Below, piece after piece: positions 52,995 to 64,000 of a stretch of 64,000 nt of DNA (position 1 is the first letter of the stretch; every line of letters starts with the position of its first letter). Origin of the DNA: Mytilus trossulus (lineage: Eukaryota; Mollusca; Bivalvia; Mytilida; Mytilidae); contig NC_086374.1 of the NCBI RefSeq assembly GCF_036588685.1, positions 24,792,886 through 24,856,885 of the forward strand, read 5' to 3'. Under the pieces are notes generated by a model. It did not search any database. It was not told the DNA's origin and saw only the letters and a program-made list of their open reading frames with translations. The position numbers were made by a program, and so were the translations under genes.

Positions 52995-53521
52995 ATGTCA
53001 ATCTAAATATTACAGAGAGCAGACAAAAAAGGTTTCACGGTCACCATTCGTTTATCCCACACAAACCTGCATGGTGAACACAAGATGTTGCTTACCGCGC
53101 GACAGATTGAAAAGATCACCAAGCTTCTACAAAATGGTTCTAGTGGAAAAAAGCACTAATTAATTGAAGAAAAACATTCAAAAAGAAAGTGGATTCCTAC
53201 CGATGTTAGCGGAAAGGGCAATGCGAGCCTTTCCTATGTTGGCCAACACAATTCATGTCAGCATGAGGTGTTGGAGCCCTAAGTTGTCTGTGTGAAATAG
53301 CGATCAACAACGCATTTGGACCTGGATTTTACATCAAAAGGGGTGGTTGTGTGAGCTGTGTGAAGGTGTGTGATAAAGGTCTGTATATTTTCCCTTCAAC
53401 CTATAGTGACGGTTTGTATTTTAAACTAGGTGATCGATTCTACTAGGCCTAGGGTTCTGGTCTGATCTGATCTGCAGCAAACAGTCCGTTCAAGAACATT
53501 CCACTTTTGATACAATCTTAA
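52995..53521 (+). pseudogene. small Polinton late protein ending NSPFKNIPLL, broken
   Basis: ATG at 52995 is followed two codons later by a stop. The same frame resumes with GFTVTIRLSHTNLHGEHK (53031 onward), MLLTARQIEKITKLL and a stop at 53157-53159. Further blocks appear in other frames: GKGNASLSYVGQ near 53207, NAFGPGFYIKRGG near 53310, and GLYIFP and DGLYFKLGDRFY to about 53443. The last block NSPFKNIPLL lies at 53480-53509 with the stop at 53519-53521. The glycine-rich repeats and the NSPFKNIPLL tail are hallmarks of a small virion-associated protein of Polintons/adintoviruses. Function unknown. The stop codon lies inside the first bases of the right-hand satellite array. Confidence 0.6.
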
Positions 53522-56500
53522 TATATATAAAATCTATGATTTGGTTGAATTTAATTGAAATTGAAAGGCCATGGGGGTCTCACCCTCATTTAAGCGGTCT
53601 CAGGTAGCTTTTCACTAAATATTTTGAATATCCAACTGGCACTTTGGGCGCTCCGTAAACATAAAAGACAGGAAGTCTACCCAAGTTCCCTTAAGTAATG
53701 TGTGTATCTACCTATTGACTAAATGTCTGCATAATATTAGAAAGATTGAGCAAGTAAGGGGCTCTCACCATTGCCCTGTGCCCTTTGTCCTAAAATTTGG
53801 ATAATTTTTAGCTGAAAAGTGACAATACAAGCCCTCCATAGATATCGAATATGAAATTATTCTGGGCAATCCTTCTGATACAACCTTTATATATACAGAG
53901 TCTATGATTTACTAAAATTTTGTGGACATTGAAAAACCAGGGGGGTCTCACCCTCATTTAAGCGGTCTCAGGTAGCTTTTCACTATCTATTTTGAATATC
54001 CGACTGGCACTTTGGGTGCTCCGTAAACATTAAAGACAGGAAGTCTACCCAAATTTCTTTTAGTCACGTGTGTATCTACCTATTGACTAAATGTCTGCAT
54101 AATATTAGAAAGATTGAGCAGTTAGGGGGCTCTTACCATTGTCCTGTGCCCTTTGTCCAAAAATTTTGATAATTTTTAGCTGAAAAGTGACAATACAAGC
54201 CCTCCTTAGATATCGAATATGACATTATTCTGGGCAATCCTTCTGATACAACTTTTATATATACAGAGTCTATGATTTAGTTAAATTTTGTGGACAATGA
54301 AAGACCAGGGGGGTCTCAACCTCATTTAAGCGGTCTCAGGTAGCTTTTCACTATCTATTTTGAATATCCAACTGGCACTTTGGGCGCTCCGTAAACATTA
54401 AAGACAGGAAGTCTATCCAAATTCCTTTTAGTCACGTGTGTATCTACCTATTGGCTAAATGTCTGCATAATATTAGAAAGATTGAGCAATTAGGGGGCTC
54501 TCACCATTGCCCTGTGCCCTTTGTCCAAAAATTTTGATAATTTTTAGCTGAAAAGTGACAATACAAGCCCTCCATAGATATCGAATATAACATTATTCTG
54601 GGCAATCCTTCTGATACAACCTTTATAGATACAGAGTCTATGATTTCCTTAAATTTTGTGGACATTGAAAGACCAGGGGGGGTCTCACCCTCATTTAAGC
54701 GGTCTCAGATAGCTTTTCACTATCTATTTTGAATATCCAACTGGCACTTTGGGCGCTCCGTAAACATAAAAGACAGGAAGTCTACCCAAGTTCCCTTAAG
54801 TAATGTGTGTATCTACCTATTGACTAAATGTCTGCATAATATTAGAAAGATTGAGCAAGTAAGGGGCTCTCACCATTGCCCTGTGCCCTTTGTCCTAAAA
54901 TTTGGATAATTTTTAGCTGAAAAGTGACAATACAAGCCCTCCATAGATATCGAATATGAAATTATTCTGGGCAATCCTTCTGATACAACCTTTATATATA
55001 CAGAGTCTATGATTTACTAAAATTTTGTGGACATTGAAAAACCAGGGGGGTCTCACCCTCATTTAAGCGGTCTCAGGTAGCTTTTCACTATCTATTTTGA
55101 ATATCCGACTGGCACTTTGGGTGCTCCGTAAACATTAAAGACAGGAAGTCTACCCAAATTTCTTTTAGTCACGTGTGTATCTACCTATTGACTAAATGTC
55201 TGCATAATATTAGAAAGATTGAGCAGTTAGGGGGCTCTTACCATTGTCCCGTGCCCTTTGTCCAAAAATTTTGATAATTTTTAGCTGAAAAGTGACAATA
55301 CAAGCCCTCCTTAGATATCGAATATGACATTATTCTGGGCAATCCTTCTGATACAACCTTTATATATACAGAGTCTATGATTTAGTTAAATTTTGTGGAC
55401 AATGAAAGACCAGGGGGGTCTCAACCTCATTTAAGCGGTCTCAGGTAGCTTTTCACTATCTATTTTGAATATCCAACTGGCACTTTGGGCGCTCCATAAA
55501 CATTAAAGACAGGAAGTCTATCCAAATTCCTTTTAGTCACGTGTGTATCTACCTATTGGCTAAATGTCTGCATAATATTAGAAAGATTGAGCAATTAGGG
55601 GGCTCTCACCATTGCCCTGTGCCCTTTGTCCTAAAATTTTGATAATTTTTAGCTGAAAAGTGACAATACAAGCCCTCCATAGATATCGAATATGACATTA
55701 TTCTGGGCAATCCTTCTGATACAACCTTTATAGATACAGAGTCTGTGATTTCCTTAAATTTTGTGGACATTGAAAGACCAGGGGGGTCTCACCCTCATTT
55801 AAGCGGTCTCAGATAGCTTTTCACTATCTATTTTGAATATCCAACTGGCACTTTGGGCGCTCCGTAAACATAAAAGACAGGAAGTCTACCCAAGTTCCCT
55901 TTAGTAATGTGTGTATCTACCTATTGACTAAATGTCTGCATAATATTAGAAAGATTGAGCAAGTAAGGGGCTCTCACCATTGCCCTGTGCCCTTTGTCCT
56001 AAAATTTGGATAATTTTTAGCTGAAAAGTGACAATACAAGCCCTCCATAGATATCGAATATGAAATTATTCTGGGCAATCCTTCAGATACAACCTTTATA
56101 TATACAGAGTCTATGATTTACTTAAATTTTGTGGACATTGAAAGACCAGGGGGGTCTCACCCTCATTTAAGCGGTCTCAGGTAGCTTTTCACTATCTATT
56201 TTGAATATCCAACTGGCACTTTTGGTGCTCCGTAAACATTAAAGACAGGAAGCCTACCCAAATTTCTTTTAGTCACGTGTGTATCTACCTATTGACTAAA
56301 TGTCTGCATAATATTAGAAAGATTGAGCAATTAGGGGGCTCTCACCACCGCCCTGTGCCTTTTGTCCAAAAATTTTGATAATTTTTAGCTGAAAAGTGAC
56401 AATACAAGCCCTCCATAGATATCGAATATGACATTATTCTGGGCAATCCTTCTGATACAACCTTTATAGATACAGAGTCTATGATTTACTTAAATTTTGT

Positions 56501-58412
56501 GGACATTGAAAGATCAGGGGGGTCTCAACCTCATTTAAGCAGTCTCAGGTAACTTTCCACTATCTATTTTGAATATCCAACTGGCACTTTGGGCGCTCCG
56601 TAAACATTAAAGACAGGAAGTCTACCCAAATTCCTTTTAGTAACGTGTGTATCTACCTATTGAATCAATGTCTGCATAATATTAGAAAGATTGAGCAGTT
56701 AGGGGGCTCTCATCATTATCCTGTGCCCTTTGTCCAAAAATTTTGATAATTTTTAGCTGAAAAGTGACAATACAAGCCCTCCTTAGATATCGAATATGAC
56801 ATTATTCTGGGCAATCCTTCTGATACAACCTTTATATATACAGAGTCTATGATTTGATTAAATTTTGTGGACAATGAAAGACCAGGGGGGTCTCAACCTC
56901 ATTTAAGCGGTCTCAGGTAGCTTTTCACTATCTATTTTGAATATCCAACTGGCACTTTGGGCGCTCCGTAAACATTAAAGACAGGAAGTCTATCCAAATT
57001 CCTTTTAGTCACGTATGTATCTACCTATTGACTAAATGTCTGCATAATATTAGAAAGATTGAGCAATTAGGGGGCTCTCACCATTGCCCTGTGCCCTTTG
57101 TCCTAAAATTTTGATAATTTTTAGCTGAAAAGTAACAATACAAGCCCTCCATAGATATCGAATATGACATTATTCTGGGCAATCCTTCTGATACAACCTT
57201 TATATATACAGAGTCTATGATTTACTTAAATTTTGTGGACATTGAAAGACCAGGGGGTTCTCACCCTCATTTAAGCGGTCTCAGCGGTAGCTTTTCACTA
57301 TCTATTTTGAATATCCAACTGGCACTTTGGGCGCTCCGTAAACATTAAAGACAGGAAGTCTACCCACATTCCTTTTAGTCACGTATGTATCTACCTATTG
57401 ACTAAATGTCTGCATAATATTAGAAACATTTAGCAATTAGAGGGCTCTCACCATTGCCCTGTGCCCTTTGTCCTAAAATTTGGATAATTTTTAGCTGAAA
57501 AGTGACAATACAGGCCCTCCATAGATATCGAATATGACATTATTCTGGGCAATCCTTCTGATACAACCTTTATATATACAGAGTCTATAATTTACTTAAA
57601 TTTTGTGGACATTGAAAGACCAGGGGGGTCTCACCCTCATTTAAGCGGTCTCAGGTAGCTTTTCACTATCTATTTTGAATATCCAACTGGCACTTTGGGT
57701 GCTCCGTAAACATTAAAGACAGGAAGTCTATCCAAATTCCTTTTAGTCACGTGTGTATTTACCTATTGACTTAATGTCAGCATAATATTAGAAAGATTGA
57801 GCAATTAGGGGGCTCTCACCATTGCCCTGTGCCCTTTGTCCTAAAGTTTTGATAATTTTTAGCTGAAAAGTGACAATACAAGCCCTCCTTAGATATCGAA
57901 TATGACATTATTCTGGGCAATCCTTCTGATACAACCTTTATATATACAGAGTCTATGATTTACTTAAATTTTGTGGACATTGAAAGACCAGGGGGGTCTC
58001 ACCCTCATTTAAGCTGTCTCAGGTAGCTTTTCACTATCTATTTTGAATATCCAACTGGCACTTTGGGCGCTCCGTAAACATTTAAGACAGGAAGTCTATC
58101 CAAATTCCTTTCAGTCACGTGTGTATCTACCTATTGACTAAATGTCTGCATAATATTAGAAAGATTGAGCAATTAGGGGGCTCTCACCATTGCCCTGTGC
58201 CCTTTGTCCTAAAATTTTGATAATTTTTAGCTGAAAAGTGACAATACAAGCCCTCCATAGATATCGAATATGACATTATTCTGGGCAATCCTTCTGATAC
58301 AACTGTTATATATACAGAGTCTATGATTTACTTAAATTTTGTGGACATTGAAAGACTAGGTGGGTCTCACCCTCATTTTAGCGGTCTCATGTAGCTTTTC
58401 ACAATTTCTTTT
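53503..58412 (-). repeat. inverted 368-bp satellite array, diverged subfamily (about 13.3 units)
   Basis: Reverse orientation of the same satellite family. The marker CTCATTTAAGCGG recurs at 53585, 53953, 54322, 54690, 55058, 55426, 55794, 56162, 56530, 56898, 57266, 57636, 58004 and (changed) 58372, with spacing 368 except for a 369 and a 370 (CGGT insertion near 57285). Units differ from each other at many more sites than in the left array. A 3-unit higher-order period of about 1105 bp is visible at 53585-56161: for example ATCCGACTGG plus GGGTGCTCC in the units at 53953 and 55058, and TATTGGCTAAATG in those at 54322 and 55426. The array fades into unique DNA near 58412. Confidence 0.95.
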
Positions 58413-58691
58413 ATGGGCTTTCCATAAATATTTCTATTTATAATCCTAATTGTTTTCTAGAGTAATCGGTTTTTGTTTTTGTTTTTAAGAAAAATCCTGT
58501 ATAAAAGTACTGTACCTCTTTGATTTTTTTTTTTATTGACAACAATCTATATTACATTTAGACAAATATGCAAATTAGAAAAGGGTTTATATTCGAGAAC
58601 AACGAGAATTTGCGACAGCTTGAAGAGGTCATGAAACTATCTCCTACGTATCTTATCAGTTCTTTTAACTATAAAAATCATGCTTTTAATG
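58413..58691. other. unassigned intergenic DNA
   Basis: AT-rich. The open frame at 58568-58753 runs across the border of the following foldback element and has no recognised domain. Confidence 0.5.
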
Positions 58692-59277
58692 TTAAGGTTC
58701 ATCATAACAAACGGACAAATATGGCTGTATTTACATGCCAAAACTTACTCTGAGTACAGACTTACCTGTAAAGTATGAAAAGTTTTAATGCCTAGCATCC
58801 ACTAGATATAAAAAAGTTAAATCCATTTTGTGTTTCAGAAAGATAAAATCTCTTTTGGATTTTGATGGGCATTTTTTTTCCTTCATGCAAAAGGTGTGAA
58901 AATTGACTAAGTTGTGGAACAACTATGAGATGCTCCCTCAGGTAAAAAACCGGTTTGTATTGTTTTCATTGTCCTTAATTGACATGGACACCAGGTATCT
59001 TCACAACTATAGGTGAGTTAAAGAGTTTATCTGAGTCAGTGAGTGGACAGTATCAAAGTAATGCAGGTGTTTGTTTATTTTTGCACCTTCTGAAGAAAGG
59101 AAAAAAAATGCCCAGCAAAAACCTATCTTTCTTAAACACAAAATGCATTTAACTGTTATATATCTAGTGGATGCTAGGCATTAAAACTTTTCAAACAGCA
59201 CAGGTAAGTCTGTACACAGAGTAGTTTTTGAGGTAAAAATACGGCCATATTTGTCCATTTGTTATGATGAACCTTAA
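58692..59277. mobile_element. 586-bp foldback/MITE-like element with TTAA ends
   Basis: The left end reads TTAAGGTTCATCATAACAAA and the right end is its reverse complement (GTTATGATGAACCTTAA) with few mismatches. The arms stay similar for roughly 150-190 bp (58692 to about 58870 against about 59100 to 59277) around a non-repeated middle. TTAA at both ends fits TTAA-target families such as piggyBac or Kolobok; no transposase is present. Open frames at 58568-58753 (+) and 59174-59398 (-) owe their similarity to the two arms. Confidence 0.7.
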
Positions 59278-59318
59278 TAAGTGTTATTCTTTTTTTTATT
59301 TTCAACTTAATTTTGAAC

Positions 59319-59348
59319 ATCCAACCGACTGCTAGCAGCCGGTTGGAT
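59319..59348. repeat. 30-bp near-perfect palindrome
   Basis: Its two halves (ATCCAACCG and CGGTTGGAT around CTGCTAGCAG) pair with a single mismatched position pair. It is followed by three direct GAATATCGAATATCGAATA-type repeats and a third copy of AACCGGCTGCTAAC at 59375-59388. Confidence 0.8.
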
Positions 59349-59388
59349 ATTGAATATCGAATATCGAATAACGAACCGGCTGCTAACT

Positions 59389-59663
59389 TCACACACATAA
59401 AATTAACTAAAACTCGTAAATCAATACATTTCGTAAAAAATCAACACTAACTTGTACTGCATTATATGTTACAGTATTCATTCATACCAATTTTAAACAA
59501 ATTAAGTCAACTCGCAAGCCTCCAGATTTTTTGGAAAATTAAGTGTTCCCCCCATAAACATAAAACACAACATAAAAGTTTATTTACAATTTTCACAGTG
59601 TGTATATGTTAAGTCTGTTTAAATGAACATATGTTCCCATAGGTTTTTACTTTATTCATTATA
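59389..59663. other. unassigned intergenic DNA
   Basis: AT-rich, with nothing recognised. Confidence 0.5.
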
Positions 59664-59920
59664 GGTTGGAAATACATAAGCAACACGACGGGTGCCGCAT
59701 GTGGAGCAGGATCTGCTTACCCTTCAGGAGCATCTGAGATCACCCCTAGTTTTTGGTGGGGTTCGTGTTGTTTATTCTTTGGTTTTCTGTGTTGTGTCAT
59801 GTGTACTATTGTTTTTCTGTTTGTCTTTTTCATTTTTAGCCATGGCGTTGTCAGTTTGTTTTGGATTTACGAGTTTGACTGTCCCTTTGATGTCTTTCGT
59901 CCCTCTATTAGTTGTTTTAT
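59664..59920 (+). repeat. mussel high-copy dispersed repeat
   Basis: The stretch from GGTTGGAAATACATAAGC, through CACGACGGGTGCCGCATGTG and TCTGCTTACCCTTCAGGAGC, to ATGGCGTTGTCAGTTTG and TTTCGTCCCTCTATTAG is one I recognise from many Mytilus genomic and transcript sequences. The 76-codon frame at 59692-59922 (PHVEQDLLTL...) is the translation of this repeat, not a host gene; I do not know which transposon it comes from. It is one of the main reasons for assigning the window to Mytilus. Confidence 0.7.
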
Positions 59921-61012
59921 GAAGTGTCCTATATTTTGACTTCAGTGGATCCATAACGAACGAAAATTGGTACCCACGAAAAAAAAACGAATCCCGAGTA
60001 TACAGTAATTCTTAACCGGTGCTGCAAGAATTTAAATTGATAAATGAAATGAATAGTTTTGTAACTTTTAACTATAGAGGTTGCATAAAGTATGAATCTT
60101 TCATCTGACATAGTAGACTCTTAATTATAAAGGATAAGAACAAATCATAATGTTAAAGCCTATAGCTCAAATGCGATTATGTTAATGACGTTTGACATAC
60201 ATACCTGACAGTAACTTAGTCAAATGTATATATGATTTGGATGGTCTATCTTTTCTACATTTTGCAATATAAGTTCATGACAAAAGTTACTGCTAACTAT
60301 TTTGACCTTTTTGGCCTACTTTTTTTTCTTTGATTATCTTACATAAATTTCCATTGTTATACTTACCTAGTTCTGTTATGTATAATATCAAAAATATAAT
60401 CTGGGTTAATTTGACATACTCCATTGTTATTTTTTTCCTTAAGATAAAAAAAGATGGATGATTTTATACTACTAAGATCATATAAAAATAAGGCTACCTA
60501 AGGAGTACACATTCTAACATTTAACAATCTACTATAAAATATGTCCATATTATATAATCTTCTAAAAAAATAGTTAGTCTTGCTTGAGAAGATGTTACCA
60601 TTTTATTCACAACAATACAAAAATTAAAACAGAACCTATTTCCCCCAAACAGGCATCGTTCAATTAATAGATCATCAGAGGACAAACAAATTTGTGTCAT
60701 TGTACAACAAGTATATCTGGGTAGATTATTTTCATTATCACTGAGATATATTTGTCAAGACAGTGTTATCACCCGTATATATATGTTATAGTGTAACTAT
60801 TAGGGTCAAGCTTGATGACCTGCAAATTTAATTGTTAGCAATCATTTTCTGTTGGCTATCCCATCAAAGCTCCTGTTGCGATAACATATTGTGCAAGTGA
60901 TAGACAAATCAATCTCGCTCATGCACGGTTGTAATTGATTTCGAACAGTTGTAATACCTTTTTAGATCGTGCTTATTTGTTTTCTTAAATCACTTTATCA
61001 TTTTAAATCGAT
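59921..61012. other. unassigned intergenic DNA
   Basis: AT-rich. Short frames on both strands (59772-59954 and 59929-60111, minus) have no recognised domains. No RNA gene, exon or repeat was recognised. Confidence 0.5.
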
Positions 61013-61430
61013 TTAAGGTTCATGTGGACCCTATGGCTAAAAAGACCGTATTTCCATCTCATAATTTACTCTGATTATAGACAAACCTGTGCATCTGGAA
61101 AAGTTTTAAGGAATAGCATGCCCTAGATAAATAGAATTTAAATGCATTGCATGATTTAGAAAACTCATAACTTAACTGAATTTTGCCATGCACTTTTTTT
61201 CGTTCCTGGAGAAGATGATAAAATTAACAAGCAGTCCCTTGATATGGTCAACTCAGGTACACAATTAAAATCACCAATTATTGTCAGGTATCTATTGTCC
61301 ATCTAATGTCCATGTCAATCAATACCGCACACTTCAATTATTACCTGTGGGGAAGTTCTCAAACCTGTTTCCCAATATAGTTTATTTTGGCACCTTCTTG
61401 AGGAAGTCAACTTTTTCAAAAGTTTTTTTA
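61013..61430 (+). mobile_element. diverged relative of the 58692 element
   Basis: It begins TTAAGGTTCAT as that element does. Blocks then recur in the same order: a GTATTT...TTACTCTGA...ACAAACCTGT stretch, AAAAGTTTTAA...TAGCAT, AGGTA...ATTGTCC...GACATGG-like spacing, and GCACCTTCTTGAGGAAG near the end. The right inverted arm seen in the first copy is missing or too diverged to see. Confidence 0.5.
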
Positions 61431-62439
61431 GTAAGTTAACTTTAGTATGTTGTTGATTTATACAACCGGTAACTAACAACTACAGTAATTGTCTGAACAT
61501 ATATTGAACAGCTCTAAATATCGACAACAATCGACTTGTCGGAACAGTACTGAATACACCACAGTGTGTAAGTGTGAAAATGACTACAATAAGTTAGTGT
61601 TTAGTCTTTATGAGCTGTTCAGATCAAAATGACCGTTTAAGACTAAAATTTGATTGCTAATGCATACGTACAAAAATAACTACCTTAAAAACGTAGGGCC
61701 GGTTTCTTTGCGTACCTGATCCATTCTTCAAATGATTTGTGCATCATTTTTTTGTAGATAGATAGGACATTATTACACTATGGATTAATAATATACACAA
61801 CACGAAAGACCAAAACTTTAAACAGAAAATTACTAAAATAACAGCCATATCTTATATCATTTTTGATTAAGTAAGTTACATTCTTAGTTTTAGTACAATG
61901 AAAAGTAGATAATCTAAAAACAGAAAATCAGTCATAAGTATACATGTTTTGGTAGTAAATAAGCACTTAAAATAATCAGTGGATTGCATCTTTAGGCAGT
62001 GAAAGTCCATCAGCAACAGCATTGACGAACGCTTGTACACAAATTTAAATAACATAAACAAATAAAAATGACTTGTCACCTGTTTCTAGAATGAATTACA
62101 TCAACATTCATGTATTCTTTTTAATGTTTCATTAATGGTTTCGGTTGGATAATCTCTTGTGTTATCTTTTGTAGTCCAATAGATTATAAAATTGCCTTTC
62201 CATAACATCATTGCCATAAAAGTTATTTGGACGAGTTTTGTGTGAGAAAAAAATGTATAAAGTTCGAGGTAGCATGTTAGTAACGTTAGCGCGTACTGAC
62301 CGTTCAAAATTATGGACTGAATAGCCAGTTTAGGTCGTTAAAAACTTCCATCATGGTCTGATGGAATATATTCGTTGTTGTTCGGCAGTTTGAATGTTGA
62401 GTCGACTATTCTATTATTTGTTTTTTGCTTTTACTGTGA
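61431..62439. other. unassigned intergenic DNA
   Basis: Two minus-strand frames of 67 and 68 codons (61876-62079, 62101-62307) are rich in F, L and K and have no motif. They are judged non-coding. Confidence 0.5.
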
Positions 62440-62720
62440 TAACTGTTCCTGCGTGTATTTACTTTGTATTTCTGTCACGTAGTGTTGTCATTTATTATCA
62501 TAATTCGGGAGGTATTGCTAGCCATTAAACCAGGTTTAACCCACCATTTCGATATATGTCGATATTTGTTTTTGTTAAACAGTGTTTTTTTTTCTTTTAT
62601 AGTTGATACGATTCCTTCAATTTTAGATTGAAACCCAGATTTGTTTTCTCTTTATCGATTTACGACCTTAAAACAGTGGTATACTACTGTTGCCTTTATT
62701 TAAGCGTATAGGCCAAAATG
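62440..62720 (+). repeat. old mussel dispersed-repeat fragments
   Basis: TTTCTGTCACGTAGTGTTGT, GCCATTAAACCAGGTTTAAC and GTGGTATACTACTGTTGCC are landmark strings that I know from a common Mytilus dispersed repeat. They appear here in the usual order with decay between them. Confidence 0.55.
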
Positions 62721-63149
62721 TTCTTAAATGAATTATAAAATATATTTTGGGTGTTTTGTTTTGTTTCCATTTGTTACATTGTCACTGTCAAATTGAATGA
62801 TGTTTAAATCCACATCTCATTTTATTCAAATATATGAGCCAAACGTTGACTATCTTTCACTGTGAATTGGAGACATAAAATAAAAGGCAATGTTTTTCTC
62901 TGACTGTTAAATTGTTAATGATATCTTTACATCGAATCAGTTGAATATTATATTTTGGTTTACCATACATATTGTGTTCTTCATAAGTTGTTATTGCATT
63001 TGAACTAACTGTGAGTACTCTCATTCTACTTTGTGTCTTTTTATGTTAAGGATGGGCTAGGATAAATTCATTTACCCTGCCACGTCTAGTCTGTGTTTTT
63101 GTTTGATGCTTACTACTTTGTATTGATCTAATGAGTTATGCCTTTTTCC
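62721..63149. other. unassigned intergenic DNA
   Basis: AT-rich, nothing recognised. It may be a decayed middle section linking the two dispersed-repeat pieces on either side. Confidence 0.45.
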
Positions 63150-63545
63150 ACTGATATTGATTGGTTGTTCTATGTTGTGTTGTTACACCACTATCCAAGG
63201 TTATAAAGAGGGTTGAGCACTCACAAACATGTTTAATAACCCTGCCTCATTCTTCTGTATGTGTCCATTCCAATCCAGGTGCAGATAGTTCAATGTTTGT
63301 CATTGGTTTCAGTCTATCATATTTGTTTTTCTTAATTGTTTTGTTATAAACTAGATTGTTACCTTTTCTATTGAATTGTTTCATATTTTGCATGTCAGGT
63401 CCTTTTAAAGCCAACTGTACAGTATTTTATTTTGATTTGTCTGAAGACTATACTGTTACCTATAATTGCTTAAGTTCTTTTCATTTGAATTTTAGTGGAT
63501 AGATATCTGACTGGTAATCATAGCACATCCCCTCTATATTAGCTG
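63150..63545 (+). repeat. old mussel dispersed repeat, 3' part
   Basis: TTGTGTTGTTACACCACTAT, AACATGTTTAATAACCCTGC, CATTCTTCTGTATGTGTCC, TATAAACTAGATTGTTACC, then TGTTACCTATAATTGCTTAA and GGTAATCATAGCACATCCCC follow, in order, the 3' end of a highly repeated mussel sequence, at visible divergence. The 62-codon frame at 63161-63349 belongs to it and is not a gene. Confidence 0.6.
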
Positions 63546-64000
63546 ATAAATACTTTTCATTATAATCCAAGTTAATCACAGTGTCCATTAGAGATGATAA
63601 ATGATTTTTTTTCTTACAAAAAATATAAACCATTTTTGTAAACCATGTGCAATAGCTAGCATATTATTGCTGTAGGGAGCCATATGTTTCTCCTTTTTGA
63701 TATAATAAGGTCAATTTAACAAGCATTCTGTGAGTATTGCGTGGCAATACATATAGTTTTCTACCATCCAAAAATACTTGTAATGGAATGAAATTCTAAC
63801 TTTATCTTTTACATGTCATGGTGTAAACTACATAAAAATAACAAACAAGCCTACCATTTAATTTACTAAAGAAAAGGAAAAAAAATCCAAAATGTCATTT
63901 ATCTTTATACATGGTCTTTTACATATCTTTTAAAAACTGAGTTATTCCCTTTGAACAGAAATCTAGTAATCAATAAGTAATTCATCAAAAATTTAATTCT
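63546..64000. other. unassigned intergenic DNA
   Basis: AT-rich, nothing recognised to the end of the window. Confidence 0.5.

Noticed and set aside
59692-59922. 76-residue frame with hydrophobic C-terminal half, possible membrane protein
   Set aside because: The DNA is a common mussel dispersed repeat, so the frame is repeat-derived.
61876-62307. Two adjacent minus-strand frames of 67-68 residues
   Set aside because: Low-complexity F/L/K composition typical of AT-rich non-coding DNA; no splice context or motif.

Overview
Eukaryotic, non-bacterial DNA, almost certainly from a marine bivalve of the mussel genus Mytilus. The basis is AT-rich composition, intron-type splice signals, and stretches at about 59664-59920, 62440-62720 and 63150-63545 that I recognise from memory as dispersed repeats found all over mussel genomes. 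No intact protein-coding gene is supported anywhere in the window. It is a repeat landscape built around a decayed giant DNA transposon/virus relic.

Region 1 (1-47222) is a head-to-tail satellite array with a 368-bp monomer on the plus strand, about 90 units. It is interrupted seven times, always at the same base of the monomer, by one mobile element. Five copies (9633, 18729, 22125, 27361, 33333) are 2658 bp long: a 456-bp direct repeat, a 1746-bp internal segment, then the 456-bp repeat again. Two copies (14501, 16799) are solo 456-bp repeats. Each insertion is flanked by a 2-bp TA duplication. The same insertion point and the same variant units on the right side mean that one insertion was multiplied together with the satellite by unequal exchange. 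The internal segment carries splice-like signals and a short coding-exon-like stretch that runs into the terminal repeat. The 109-codon open frame repeated in it looks like chance.

Region 2 (47223-53521) is a non-satellite island. It holds a minus-strand relic of a DDE transposase inside a 1.4-kb interval bounded by 85-bp inverted repeats. Next comes a plus-strand series of broken genes typical of Maverick/Polinton elements (adintovirus-like): the N-terminal part of a protein-primed family B DNA polymerase, a core-type protein, a small basic adenovirus-pX-like protein, a major capsid protein with its middle missing, a minor capsid (penton-like) protein and a small glycine-rich protein. All carry stops and frameshifts. 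No integrase, protease or packaging ATPase was seen.

Region 3 (53503-58412) is a second array of the same 368-bp satellite family in the opposite orientation, about 13 units of a more diverged subfamily, with a local 3-unit higher-order period of about 1.1 kb. It begins within the last codons of the last Polinton gene. The final unit left of the island also belongs to this subfamily, so the relic lies between inverted satellite arms. This suggests, without proving it, that the satellite came from Polinton terminal inverted repeats.

Region 4 (58413-64000) is AT-rich intergenic DNA with a 586-bp foldback element with TTAA ends, a diverged relative of it at 61013, a 30-bp near-perfect palindrome, and several old mussel dispersed repeats.
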